Of a stretch of 64,000 bases of DNA, positions 34,999 through 45,886 are shown piece by piece. The notes beneath the pieces are model-generated. The model saw only the letters and a list, made by a program, of their open reading frames with translations. It had not been told where the DNA came from and did not search any database. The translations under genes and the position numbers were made by a program. This DNA comes from Vigna angularis (taxonomy: Eukaryota; Streptophyta; Magnoliopsida; Fabales; Fabaceae): the NCBI RefSeq assembly GCF_016808095.1, contig NC_068973.1, positions 13,016,501 to 13,080,500 on the forward strand. Reading direction: 5' to 3'. Position 1 is the first letter of the stretch. Every line of letters begins with the position of its first letter.

Positions 34999-37900
34999 CT
35001 ACTTACAAAAGAGATATGGATATTCCTTTATCATAAATTCTTCCAATTCCCAAGTCATTTCCTGTGTGTCTTCATCCCAAAGTACCTTTACCGTGCGAAT
35101 ATCCTTTCCTCTTAGCTTTTTCATTTGAACATCTAGTATACGCACTGGTCCAACGTCCATTGTTAAATTTTCCTTGACCTGGATTTCATCAACTTCTAAC
35201 ACATGCTTTGGATCTGGAATATACTTCCTCAGTTGGGATACATGAAAAACGTTATGCAATTTTGCCAATCGAGGTGGTAATGCTATCTCATAAGCCACTG
35301 GCCCAATCTTTTTGAGAATTTGATACGATCCGAGAAATTTTGGTGTCAGTTTCCTCATCTTGATAGCTCTCCCGACTCCTGTAGTTGGTGTTACTCGTAA
35401 GAATACGTGATCTCCTTCTTCAAATTCTAACGGTCTTCTTCTTTTGTCGGCATATGACTTTTGTCTACTTTGAGTTGCTTTCATCCGATCTTGGATTAAT
35501 TTTATTTTTTCTGTGGTTCGCTGTAATAGCTCGGGTCCCACTATCAGTGCTTCCCCATCTTGAAACCAACACAACGGGGTCCTACATCTTCTTCCATATA
35601 AAGCTTCATAGGGTGGCATACCAATACTGGAATGATAACTGTTGTTGTAAGTAAATTCTACTAATGGTAGTATCTCATTCCAACTTCCAAGATGGTCTAA
35701 TACACAAGTTCTTAGCAAATCCTCCAAAGACTGAATAGTTCTTTCTGTTTGACCATCAGTCTGAGGGTGATAAGCCGAACTCATCCTCAACTGTGTTCCC
35801 AGAGCCTTCTGTAGCGTCTGCCAAAACCTTGAAGTAAACCTTGGATCTCTGTCTGACACAATGCTTGTAGGTATGCCATGCAACCTCACTACTTCACCGA
35901 TGTATAACTCCGTCAGCTTTTCTAGTGACATACGTTGATTAATGGGCAAAAAGTGAGCGCTCTTGGTTAGTCTATCAACGATAACCCAGATAGAATCGTG
36001 ACCTTTTGATGATTTTGGTAAATGTGTTACAAAGTCCACCGAGATACTGTCCCACTTCCATTGAGGAATGTCTAACTGTCGTAACATCCCTCCCGGTTTT
36101 TGATGCTCCATTTTTGCCTTTTGACACACCAAGCAGGCTGCTACAAACTCGGCCACATCCCTCTTCATTCCATTCCACCAAAATGACTCTTTCAGGTCCT
36201 TATACATCTTAGTCATACCTGGATGTATGCTAAGACGACTTTTATGGCCTTCATCCAAAATTAAATGTTTCAATTCACTCTTTGCAGGTATACACACTCT
36301 GTTCTTAAATCGAAGAATGCCATCTTTACTTAGAACGAACTCCTTGGCTTGATCGGTGTCCAACAACCTGATCTTTTGCTGCAACTCTTGATCCATTGAC
36401 TGCTCAACCTTCACTTGTTCTAAGAAGTCACTAGTGATTACTAAATGACCACACCATATATGATCTCGGGTTAACTGCAACCCCAAGTTCATATCACGTA
36501 ACTTTTCTAACAGTTCTAATTCCTTCACCATCAGTGTTGTTATCTGAGCTTGTCTCCTATTCAATGCATCTGCCACCACATTGGCTTTTCCTGGGTGATA
36601 TAAAAGCTCGAAGTCATAGTCCTTCATATATTCCATCCATCTTCTTTGTCGCATGTTCAGCTCCTTTTGATCGAACAAATACTTTAGACTCTTATGGTCA
36701 CTAAAAACTTGGAAACTTGCCCCATAGAGGTAGTGTCTCCATGTCTTTAATGCAAATACTACTGCTGCAAGTTCTATGTCATGCGTTGGGTAGTTCTTCT
36801 CATGCGCCTTTAGCTGCCTAGATGCACAAGCTACAGGTCTCCTTCCTTGCATTAGGACGCACCCCAAACCTTGATATGACGCATCACAATACACCTCAAA
36901 AGGTTTGTTGGAGGCTGGAATGATTAATACTGGTGCTGACGTTAGCCGTTGCTTCATATCTTCAAAACTGGCTTCGCACTTGTCAGTCCACAGGAATGGT
37001 TGATCTTTACGAGTTAACTGAGTTAGAGGGCCTACAATCTTGGAAAACCCTTCGACGAAACGTCGGTAATAACCGGCTAATCCTACAAAACTTCGTACTT
37101 CAGTTACAGTTTTCGGCCGCTCCCACTTTAGCACAGCTTCCACTTTTGCTGGATCCACTGAGATTCCTTGAGCAGAAATCACATGACCCAAAAAATTTAC
37201 TTTCTCTATCCAGAACTCACACTTTGACAGTTTCCCATACAGTTGATGTTTTCTCAAAATTTCCAACGCCATCCTCAAGTGTTCTGCATGCTTTTCCTTA
37301 TTCTCTGAATAGATAAGAATATCGTCTATAAATACTACCACGAACTTATCTAAACATGACCGAAATATCCTGTTCATGTAGTCCATAAAAATCGCTGGAG
37401 CATTCGTCACGCCAAACGGCATTACTACGTACTCAAAGTGTCCGTAGCGAGATCTGAAAGCCGTCTTTTGTACATCTTCCGTCTTGACAAGAATCTGATG
37501 GTACCCAGATCTGAGATCAATTTTCGAAAACACCTCTGCTCCCCTCAACTGATCTAATAGATCATCGATTCTTGGCAGAGGATATTTGTTCTTTATTGTA
37601 ACCTTGTTCAACTGTCGATAATCCACGCACAACCTTGAACTTCCATCCTTCTTCTTCACCAGCAATACAGGAGCTCCCCATGGAGACACACTTGGACGGA
37701 TAAACTTCTTCTCCAACAGATCTTCGATTTGCTTTTTCAACTCTGCTAGTTCGGCAGGAGCCATTCTGTATGGAGCCATAGAAACCGGGCCAGCTCCGGG
37801 CACTAGATCTATTGTGAAATCGATCTCTCGATTAGGTGGTAAACCTGGTACTTCTTCTGGAAAAACATCAACATATTCTTCTACCACAGGTATTCCGATG

Positions 37901-39237
37901 ATTTGTTCTTCAGTATTCTCTCTTTTCTCCTGAGCTAACACCACATAGCAGGTAGCTCCATCTTTGATATCTTTCGCAACGACTCGAGTTGAGCTTAGTT
38001 CTAAATCGTTCAAATTTAGAAACTCTATCTTTTGTTTCCCGTAGTCAATAAGAACGTGATTGGCAGTCAACCAATCCATTCCCAAAATAATGTCTAGATT
38101 TTGAAGGGGTAAGCAGATCAAGTTCACTTTGAACTTGCGTCCTGCAATTTGGATCGGGCATCCGACACAGACTGAACTGGTCGCAACAGGTCCCGATGCT
38201 GGTGTAGAAACTACTAATTCACACCCTAGATCATGCATCGATAATCCGAGTCTTTCTAAACATGCTAGGGATATAAAGGAGTGTGTGGCTCCAGAGTCAA
38301 ACAAAACATATACGGATTCTCCTAACAACATACATGTATGTAAGATTAATGTACCTGGCTTAGTAGCCTCTTCTACAGACATTGCAAATACTCTTCCTGT
38401 TGCCCGGGGCTTTACTTCAGCAGGATCTTGTTGTTGTGGTTCACCCACTTTCTTTTTCTTTGGACAGACATTAGCAAAGTGTCCCGGATCATTGCAGATG
38501 AAACATCTCTTCCCTTCAACTCTTTCCCCAATAAGTTTAGGGCAGTCACGTCTGAAATGTGCCCCTCCACACTCAAAACACTTCACTGTTCCTCGATATG
38601 ATAATTGTGGTTTTTCATAAGGTTTTTTGTTGAATTTCATTGAAGATTCTCCCTTTGCAAGTCTGGAAACTCTACTTGGATCAAACTCCAACAATTCTAT
38701 CATTCTGGCTTTCTCTACCAATGCTGGAAACTCTTGTATTTCCAATGGCATAAGTACCTTCTTCAGTTCATGCCTTAGTCCTCCCTCGAATTTTCGACAT
38801 CTCCATTCTTCTGTGATATTCTGAGTATAAAACCTCGAGAGATAATTAAATTTTACTACGTACTCTTGTACTGATAACCTTCTTTGTTGTAAGGTCAGAA
38901 ACTCCGCCTCCCTTGCAAATTTTGCACTGTTTGGAAAATATTTTTCCAAGAACCTTATCTTAAAGTTCTCCCAATTCACAGCCTCACCACGAACCTTCAT
39001 CAACTGTTGCATACTTTCCCACCAATATTCAGCCTCACCCACCAAAAGAAATGATGCATAAGTTAATTTTTGTTCTTCTGAGCAAGTTATTACCCGAAAA
39101 ATCTTCTCGTTCTGCCTTAGCCAAGAGTCAGCCTCATCAGGAGTAGCCTCCCCATTAAATTTAGTTGGATCATGCCTTAAGAAGTCATTCAAGCTAGAAT
39201 GATTTTGAGGTACTTGATTAACTTGTTGTTGCTGCAT
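34999..39237 (-). CDS. Gag-pol polyprotein, Ty3/gypsy chromovirus (intact, 1412 aa)
   Basis: One uninterrupted frame from ATG 39237. Approximate residues: capsid 20-190; two CCHC knuckles ([13 protein letters not shown] ~218, [14 protein letters not shown] ~246); aspartic protease ([12 protein letters not shown] ~309); reverse transcriptase with the FIDDILIYS catalytic box (~636); RNase H ([12 protein letters not shown] and later [10 protein letters not shown]); integrase with an HHCC zinc site ([11 protein letters not shown] to CLVCQKAK) and DDE residues in WDSISVDF (~1062), SDRDPRF (~1129) and [11 protein letters not shown] (~1170). A GPY/F-like and chromodomain-like C-terminus ([32 protein letters not shown]) ends it. 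The catalytic motifs inspected are all present and there is no stop, consistent with a young insertion. Genome integration and LTR disruption make it a resident transposon gene. Confidence 0.95.
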   Translation of the reverse strand: MQQQQVNQVPQNHSSLNDFLRHDPTKFNGEATPDEADSWLRQNEKIFRVITCSEEQKLTYASFLLVGEAEYWWESMQQLMKVRGEAVNWENFKIRFLEKYFPNSAKFAREAEFLTLQQRRLSVQEYVVKFNYLSRFYTQNITEEWRCRKFEGGLRHELKKVLMPLEIQEFPALVEKARMIELLEFDPSRVSRLAKGESSMKFNKKPYEKPQLSYRGTVKCFECGGAHFRRDCPKLIGERVEGKRCFICNDPGHFANVCPKKKKVGEPQQQDPAEVKPRATGRVFAMSVEEATKPGTLILHTCMLLGESVYVLFDSGATHSFISLACLERLGLSMHDLGCELVVSTPASGPVATSSVCVGCPIQIAGRKFKVNLICLPLQNLDIILGMDWLTANHVLIDYGKQKIEFLNLNDLELSSTRVVAKDIKDGATCYVVLAQEKRENTEEQIIGIPVVEEYVDVFPEEVPGLPPNREIDFTIDLVPGAGPVSMAPYRMAPAELAELKKQIEDLLEKKFIRPSVSPWGAPVLLVKKKDGSSRLCVDYRQLNKVTIKNKYPLPRIDDLLDQLRGAEVFSKIDLRSGYHQILVKTEDVQKTAFRSRYGHFEYVVMPFGVTNAPAIFMDYMNRIFRSCLDKFVVVFIDDILIYSENKEKHAEHLRMALEILRKHQLYGKLSKCEFWIEKVNFLGHVISAQGISVDPAKVEAVLKWERPKTVTEVRSFVGLAGYYRRFVEGFSKIVGPLTQLTRKDQPFLWTDKCEASFEDMKQRLTSAPVLIIPASNKPFEVYCDASYQGLGCVLMQGRRPVACASRQLKAHEKNYPTHDIELAAVVFALKTWRHYLYGASFQVFSDHKSLKYLFDQKELNMRQRRWMEYMKDYDFELLYHPGKANVVADALNRRQAQITTLMVKELELLEKLRDMNLGLQLTRDHIWCGHLVITSDFLEQVKVEQSMDQELQQKIRLLDTDQAKEFVLSKDGILRFKNRVCIPAKSELKHLILDEGHKSRLSIHPGMTKMYKDLKESFWWNGMKRDVAEFVAACLVCQKAKMEHQKPGGMLRQLDIPQWKWDSISVDFVTHLPKSSKGHDSIWVIVDRLTKSAHFLPINQRMSLEKLTELYIGEVVRLHGIPTSIVSDRDPRFTSRFWQTLQKALGTQLRMSSAYHPQTDGQTERTIQSLEDLLRTCVLDHLGSWNEILPLVEFTYNNSYHSSIGMPPYEALYGRRCRTPLCWFQDGEALIVGPELLQRTTEKIKLIQDRMKATQSRQKSYADKRRRPLEFEEGDHVFLRVTPTTGVGRAIKMRKLTPKFLGSYQILKKIGPVAYEIALPPRLAKLHNVFHVSQLRKYIPDPKHVLEVDEIQVKENLTMDVGPVRILDVQMKKLRGKDIRTVKVLWDEDTQEMTWELEEFMIKEYPYLFCK

Positions 39238-39395
39238 CTTTGTCGAGTTTAAATGATTTCTTCAAAAAGATAACAATACAATTTAGCATATGATATCAAT
39301 TTCCTCCAATAGTCATTTTCATCATAACAATTAATAGTTTTACTAAGAATAATAATTTCACTCCCCATAGTCCCAAAATACTTTCGAAAACCATT

Positions 39396-39407
39396 GCTCT
39401 GATACCA
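39396..39407 (-). other. Primer-binding site of the retrotransposon
   Basis: On the minus strand TGGTATCAGAGC lies three bases inside the 5' LTR end; it matches the plant initiator tRNA-Met class. Confidence 0.92.
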
Positions 39408-41044
39408 TAATGTAACACCCAAATATTTTAAAGGGTATTACTAATAGTAGAGACTAAATTAATTTGATATCTCGTATAAACAATCAAACTTTATTTCAAT
39501 TACTCCAAAGTACAATACCAAACATACAAACTTTAAACAATATAGTCTTCACCATTGAAATTTCAACTTATAAGTTTTACACAACATAATCTTCCCAATA
39601 CAAATTTATTTTTTTTTACAAAAATCCCTGAAAGTTTTTCCCCGCATCTCTCTCATCTCTAAGCTTTTTCAACCGCATCTGCAACATTATCTAATCACAT
39701 ATAACATGAGTTATATGATCATAGTACAAACAAATAAGGGTAAGCCAACCATATCATAAAATCATTAAACTTGAAATAAAAATATTGTAATCATGTATTT
39801 TTGCAATTGATAAAATATCATTATTCTGATGTCATTAATTCATCATTATCAAAATCATCTTTCTCATTTCCATAAATCTTACAAGTGTACCATGCTTACT
39901 CATGAAGCCTTATGGTCAGACTGCTCTCTGCCTGCTTCCTTAAGCCTCACTTATATACTATGTCTTACTTTCTGAAACCTTATGGTCAGACCCCTCTCTG
40001 CCTGCTTTTATAAACCTCAGGTATTACTTTGTTCATACCAAACTCTCATGGTATAACTCGAACATACTACTCCCGGTAGTAACATCATTTCATAAGTAAT
40101 GATTTCTCATATCCACCCCAACATTTCATAAAACCAACAATTCATACCCTCTTATCCACCTAACTCAATCATGTTCATTCTTTAATCATGAATTCATAAT
40201 AACCCGTTTTGGTATCAATAAATTAAACATTTTGCCAAATATCATGCTTCATATTATAAACTCATTTTGCCCATAACGAGTATAACTCAACGTATTTTCA
40301 CCAAACAAAGATCATGGATCAACCAAAATATATCAACACATCTTAGGAACTACATATTAAAGTCTGGGCTCAATGTAATAAAATATATATGAAATTTTTA
40401 CCATGATAATATTATGCATCTACAATCAACTTGTTTTATTTTATTTTCATCCTAGTGTAGATTTTTCTTTACTCAAATTGGTCACCGGAGAGGACCCAGA
40501 TGTCTGAACGCATCAGACTCACCTTCGACGCCAACACATATGACTAGTCACAACTGACTGGACCAGGCCAGGGCTGCTCTATGATCAGGGATGTGCCAAC
40601 TCAGGTTTTTAAGGTTCCTCTATCCTACCAACAAAGAAAGGCCCTCAATAATTAACAATTGATTTATTTAAATTATCTACCATGTTCTCTTATGCTCTAA
40701 ATTTAAAATGCCAAATTTTAATGTGTTCACTTCCTCTCATAGCAACCTCAAACAATATTTGTACATCTATTTAATACCCATATATAAGCTATTTCAGAAC
40801 CCTTACTTCAGACCTTCCAACAAGATCAATTTCAGCCAACAAACTCATTCAGAACAGATTAAATTCATCACATCACAACATGTACAATTTCACAGTTTCA
40901 GTTATCATACCCAATATAATAAAAGTCATAAAATAGTTTCACAAGAGCACACCAGTTCAACATTCATATGCAAATATTTTATAAAATAAATTCATACAAA
41001 AATAATTAGCTCCCATTACCATCAAAATAATATTAATATAAAAA

Positions 41045-41590
41045 TTTAGGGGAATCAAGAAGTTGAATCTGGCAGAGCCGGTTATACAACTTCTCATCCT
41101 TCCAGAAGATGCAATAAAAAAATATATAAAACAATAAAATTTCTGGGGAAACAAGAAGTTGAATCTGGCAGAGCCGGTTAGACAACTTCTAATCCATCCA
41201 AAAATACAATATAATTAAATAACGCGAACAATAACATGTCTGGGGAAACAAGAAGTTGAATCTGGCAGAGCCGGTTAGACAACTTCTAATCCTTCCAAAA
41301 TGCAATAAAATAAATAAGTAAAGCAATAAATAGTTTGGGGAAACAAGAAGTTGAATCTGGCAGAGCCGGTTAGACAACTTCTAATCCTTCCAAAAATGCA
41401 ATAAAATAAATAAGTAAAGCCATAAATAGTTTGGGGAAACAAGAAATTGAATCTGGCAGAGCCGGTTAGACAACTTCTAATCCTTCCAAAATACAATAAA
41501 AATAAATAAGGAAAGCAATAAAATGTTTGGGGAAACAAGAAATTGAATCTGGCAGAGCCGGTTAGACAATTTCTAATCCTTCCAAAATAA
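41045..41590 (-). repeat. ~95-bp tandem repeat in the LTR, six copies, each with a hairpin
   Basis: Each unit carries AGAAGTTG, a GGCAGAGCCGGTT core and CAACTTCT, so the outer words can pair as an 8-bp stem; two copies have A-for-G changes balanced on the other arm (AGAAATTG/CAATTTCT). The units sit downstream of the LTR TATA box, in the transcribed R/U5 side. Confidence 0.88.
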
Positions 41591-41959
41591 AAAAAAAACA
41601 ACTAATAACATACAAATGGCATAACATAATCAATATCACATTTTACAACTATCACACTTGGATATCATCACAGAAGCATACTCTTATTTAAATTTCAAGA
41701 TCATACAGAAACAAAATACTCCATATTCAAGATTTAAGATCAGACAAAAGCAGAATATAGCATATTCCAGACTCAAGATAATACAAAAGGAAATACTCAA
41801 AGTTAGCTCCCCTTACCTTTATTCCAGACTTAGTTTCCTCTTCTCAAACCGTTCTCCGGAAACTTCCAGAATTTCCCCTCTTCAACTAGAATTTCCTCCA
41901 ACTCACTTCTCTCACAATTTCTCTAGAATTTTGGTGTAAATCTTCAGCCTCCCCCCCTT

Positions 41960-41973
41960 GGCTATTTATAGCC
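41960..41973 (-). promoter_or_regulatory. LTR TATA box (palindromic)
   Basis: GGCTATAAATAGCC on the minus strand, a perfect palindrome around a consensus TATA box in the 5' LTR. The same motif is at 50534-50547. Confidence 0.7.
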
Positions 41974-42373
41974 AAAAATTTTACTATTCATTTTTACTAT
42001 TCACTTTTACTATTCATTTTTACTATTCAAAAATTATTTTTTATTCACCATTCTTATCTCTGAATGATTAATTCTACGTGGAGTTTTCTCTTCCACAATT
42101 TATTTTAATATATATATATATTTTTTTAACCATTCACTATTCACTATTTACTATTTACTATTTACTATTTACTATTTACTATTCACTATTCACTTTTCTT
42201 AAAAAAAATCCTAAATAAGTTATCAAAAATTTGAAGGTCTCCCTCTAGAATTACTATAATTTTATATCCAAAATTTACATTTTTCTATCCATTAAAATTA
42301 TTATTACTAATAAAATGCTAAAATTTACTATTAGAAATATATATATATATATTTTCATGGGTCTTACATCTTC

Positions 42374-42480
42374 CATTTTCATTTTGGTTCTCTTCTTCCA
42401 TTTTCATTTTGGTTCTCTCTCTTCCATTTTCATTTTTGTTCTCTTCCTTTTCTCTTCTCTCTCCTCTCTCTCTCAGACCA
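42374..42480. repeat. Imperfect tandem repeat (CTTCCATTTTCATTTTGGTT)
   Basis: About four copies of a 24-26 bp pyrimidine-rich unit with CTTCCATTTTCATTTT and TGTTCTCT. Complementary copies continue beyond the other end of the retrotransposon (53098-53165), so the element inserted into this repeat. Confidence 0.75.
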
Positions 42481-43270
42481 TCATCTTCTCTAGCGATTCA
42501 ACCTCTGACAACCCCTTTCTGGTTTCTTCCATCATCATTGACGTCAAAATGTCACTTTGCTTTGTTGGGGCGATGTGTTTTTCTAATTCAACATTCACTA
42601 CCAAGACACACCTCTCCCTTTATCTCTTTCTTGGGTTGTGGGTTGCGAAATAGAAACCTCTGGTGACTTCGATAATGGGAGCAAGGTATTTCCATTATCC
42701 CCTTTCATTATTTTATTTTTGCATTGTTATGATGTGGTAAGTTTATTTTTTATGTAGTTGTGTATGCAACATTGTTTCAAAACCAAGGTAGTTGTTGCTT
42801 TGAATCGAAGATTGACTCCGGAGCAGAAGAGCTTTATTCAAAAGACATTATTTAGTTAATTTTTAGAGTTGCATGACAATGTTAAGATTGGTAAGAGTGT
42901 CTTGAATGAGTTATGTGTAGATGGGTTGACTCGAGGGATGGGTTTTGTTTTGGAGAAAAAATTGTAGAATTTAAGGAAATAGATGTGTACAAGCACATGA
43001 AGGAAGAGCGACGCATACGTTACAAGATTTGTGCGTTAAGAACTCCCTACGCTGGATATGGTCCCAAAGGACAGTGATATGTGTATTAAATGTTTTTTAA
43101 AATGAGGTTGGCAATACTAAATGAAGATCATTGTAAAGTTAACTCAATAAAAAAATTTATTGCAATAATTATTGACAATGCTAATATATATTCAGATATT
43201 TCCATTTAGCATTGTTATTGAGTAAACAATTAAGTAAAAAGTTAATGTGCATTGGGATTTAAAGTTTTGA
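42481..43270. other. Unassigned, possible decayed transposon gene
   Basis: Plus-strand fragments such as RLTPEQKSFIQKTLF and KIGKSVLNELCVDGL (42800-42960), broken by stops, resemble the region around Ulp1-like domains carried by some plant MULEs and CACTAs. The similarity is too weak to name. Confidence 0.3.
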
Positions 43271-43810
43271 TGAGGAAACTCACTTATCCAATGAAAAAAA
43301 TTGAAAAAATTACTCAAAAACAAAGTCTATGCAACCTTGGGGATCCTAGTTAGCCTGGCTGGGGAGCTACATTCAACTTTCTATACAACTTCCCAAAATG
43401 TCTCTAGTAATCGATTACCAGCCAGGATAATTGGTCTCCCCAAGGTGCTTGGACTTTGTTTTTGAGTGATGTTTTCAATTTTTTTTCCTTGGATGAGTTA
43501 GTTTCCTCATCATTGATGGTGTTTAGAGAATCAAAAGACAACTTAGTTCATTCAATTGTGGAGGCCAAAGCCCAGATAGGTGGTTTAAACAAAGGTAGGT
43601 TAAAACCATGAGTGTTGGTGCCCAACTTAGGCCTCTAGTGATCGATTACAGGGTCCTTGTAGTCCACTACCAGAGGCATTTTGGGGAGTTGTACAGAAAG
43701 TTGAATGTGGCTCCCTAGCCAGGATAACTAGCCTCCCTAAGGTTGCATGAACTTTGTTTTTAAATGATTTTTTTCATTTTGTTTCCTTCGATGAGTGAGT
43801 TTCCTCATCA
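43271..43810. repeat. Fold-back inverted repeat (~135-bp arms)
   Basis: The arm 43271-43404 (GATGAGGAAACTCACTTATC to CCCAAAATG) is the imperfect reverse complement of 43675-43810 (CATTTTGGGGAGTTGTAC to GAGTTTCCTCATC). The loop holds another partial copy (43425-43530) in the same orientation as the right arm and ATCGATTAC words. No coding capacity. Confidence 0.75.
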
Positions 43811-45151
43811 TTAGTGGTGTTTAATGTATTAAAAGACACCTTAGTTTATTCAATTGTGGAGGTCAAAGCTCATATAGGTGTTTCAGTTTGATTAACTCAT
43901 TATGTTATAATTCATTCATTCCTAGTCAAAGAATTTAACATAATAGATCAGAAATTGAAAAACGTAATTCATTCATTAGTAAAAAAATATTACAATATTA
44001 TAAAAGCATTACAATAATAAAAAAGTACTTCAGTCATTAATAAAAAAAATAAAAAAGACAATATGATCAAATCTAAGACGGTCCTTGTTGGTCGAAGCGA
44101 CTGCGTATATAATTCATTTGTTTCTCTAGGTGTCTTACTCGAGCTTCGATTTGTCCCTCTAGTACTCAAGCGTCGATGTTTTCAAATCAGTTCCCCATAA
44201 ACGTGTGAAGATCTCAGATATCATTGATAACTTGTGTCAGCATTACATAACAACTCTCTTGCAGAAGGGGAGACGCTCGACAAACATCACGCATTCCATG
44301 AGCATCCTTTCTTTTGTGAACCAAGGTTCCATGTGTACACACGCAACTTCAGAAAATTGACAAAAGATAATAAACTTCATAACAATTATGGTTTCATAAC
44401 ACTTAATCAACAATACATAAAACTAAACTTACTTGATTTTCAGTTACATTACTATTAGATTTCTATATTGACAATAACAACAAGAGTAAAGAACCAAATC
44501 ATAACTTTTTGCCAAAAAAATGTCCTACAATAAAATATACAATAAATTCATCACCAACAACATTTACAAACCAACATAAAAGTAAAACAAACATACACAA
44601 AAATCATCTAACAAGTTCTTAGAAAATTCATCTAACATAAAGCTGTATTCATGACTTTATGATTCTGTCGCACCTCAACACTACGGAAAACTCTTTTTTT
44701 CACCCTAAAACGCCCACCACACCTTTGATAAAGGAGACATCTTTAATCCTTGGTCGAGACCACGAAAGAGGTGGAATGTGATGGTATAAATGATGGAGTG
44801 AAACCAACGAAAAATGACGAGAAGGAGAAAATGGAGAAATGGCGATAGAGAGATAAGAGAAGATGACCAGCTTTAGCGCATGACGGAATGCAATGATGAT
44901 GGAGAAGCAAGGAGGGAGGTCACGATGGCCAATGAGGGAGCTTTCAAATGACAAGAGAAAGAAAAAGACCGACTCTTTCGAAATGCATTAAGAAAACTTT
45001 TTCCTTAATGAAAATAGCTCAGAATCTAATAGCTCATAATCTTACCATTACTATACATTTCTGGAACAGTATTTCTTAGGAAAGAGTAACATATCAATTA
45101 TTTTTTATTTTCTTTAAAGACCAAAAAAAAAAAACAAAGTTAAATTTGAAA
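43811..45151. other. AT-rich spacer, no gene seen
   Basis: Short frames only. This is the distal part of the interval inferred to be inverted. Confidence 0.45.
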
Positions 45152-45160
45152 TAAAAATAT
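45152..45160. other. Target-site half next to MULE 2 (TAAAAATAT)
   Basis: Reverse complement of ATATTTTTA at 29380-29388, that is, the second half of the target duplication of the first MULE after inversion. Confidence 0.85.
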
Positions 45161-45479
45161 GGTTTAATCCTTTTCTACATCCCTATTTATGTATGAATGT
45201 CTCAATTGGGTCCTCGTTTTTTAAAGTGTATCAAAATGGTCCCTAATTTTGAAAATTGAGATCAATTGAGTCCTTCCCGTTAAGTTGGCTGGACGGCGTT
45301 AAAAAAATTGATGAGTGGGATGCTGAGATGACGAAATGTTACTGACGTGGCATTGACCTGGCTTAATGATGAGTTTTTTAGATTTAAAAAACGTGAAATT
45401 TGTAAACCAAAACGCAACGTTCTGATTTTGAACATAAACAACGAACGCTTTATCAGAAGGACGAATCCCTAAATTGAAG
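45161..45479 (+). repeat. MULE 2 left terminal inverted repeat
   Basis: 319 bp, inverted copy of 50205-50523, beginning GGTTTAATCC. Confidence 0.9.
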
Positions 45480-45886
45480 AGGGTTTTGTCGAGAGTTGTC
45501 TTTTGTGGTTCCAATTTGGCGGACAATAGGTATCGTTTCTAGATTTGCGAGTGATCTATCGGTGGTATTTCGGTAGAATCAGGAAGGTTTTGGCGGTGAA
45601 GCACGTGGAAAGCAGTGGCGAAAGTGTTCGAAGTGAACCACGTGTTCAGGTTAGTAAATGTGCTTTTGATTGAATTTTGTGATGAATTTGTCCTTTATGG
45701 TTGTCAGAACCTGTTGTATGTTGTATATTGTTTCGTTTTCGATTGCAATGTGGTCCCTCGTTATTAAAGCGTTGTTTGATTGTCTTTTTCAGTGGGTTGT
45801 GGTTTGAATATATTGTTAATGCTTTTTTTTTGTGGTCCCCCATTGTTAAAGTCTTTTCTTACTTTATAGGTTAAAATATAATTGTT

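Larger units (their letters stand above)
34803..42368 (-). mobile_element. Ty3/gypsy chromovirus-type LTR retrotransposon (Tekay/Del-like), main part
   Basis: Read on the minus strand: complete 5' LTR (42368-39411), tRNA-Met primer-binding site, an intact gag-pol frame, a polypurine stretch (TTGGGGAGAA, 34939-34930) and the first 127 bp of the 3' LTR, which ends against MULE 1 at 34803. The missing 3' LTR part is at 50524-53097. Long ~3-kb LTRs and the post-integrase [15 protein letters not shown] tail fit the Tekay/Del chromovirus lineage. The 5-bp flank right of the 5' LTR (TCTTC, 42369-42373) is the complement of GAAGA after the far LTR end (53098-53102), so the element was once continuous. 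Confidence 0.93.
39411..42368 (-). repeat. 5' LTR (2958 bp)
   Basis: On the minus strand it starts TGTAAGACCC and ends GGGTGTTACA. It contains the TATA region 41960-41973, a six-fold hairpin-bearing tandem repeat (about 41045-41590) and CTATT runs near 42130-42195. It aligns with 50524-53097 with only a few visible substitutions and a 1-base length difference downstream of the TATA box. Confidence 0.95.

Noticed and set aside
40708..41939. Small frames within the LTR, including a 108-codon repeat frame
   Set aside because: Generated by the ~95-bp tandem repeat of the LTR; mirrored exactly in the other LTR.
42315..42666. Ser/Phe-rich frames beside the retrotransposon
   Set aside because: Products of the pyrimidine-rich tandem repeat and LTR edge; no similarity or splice support.
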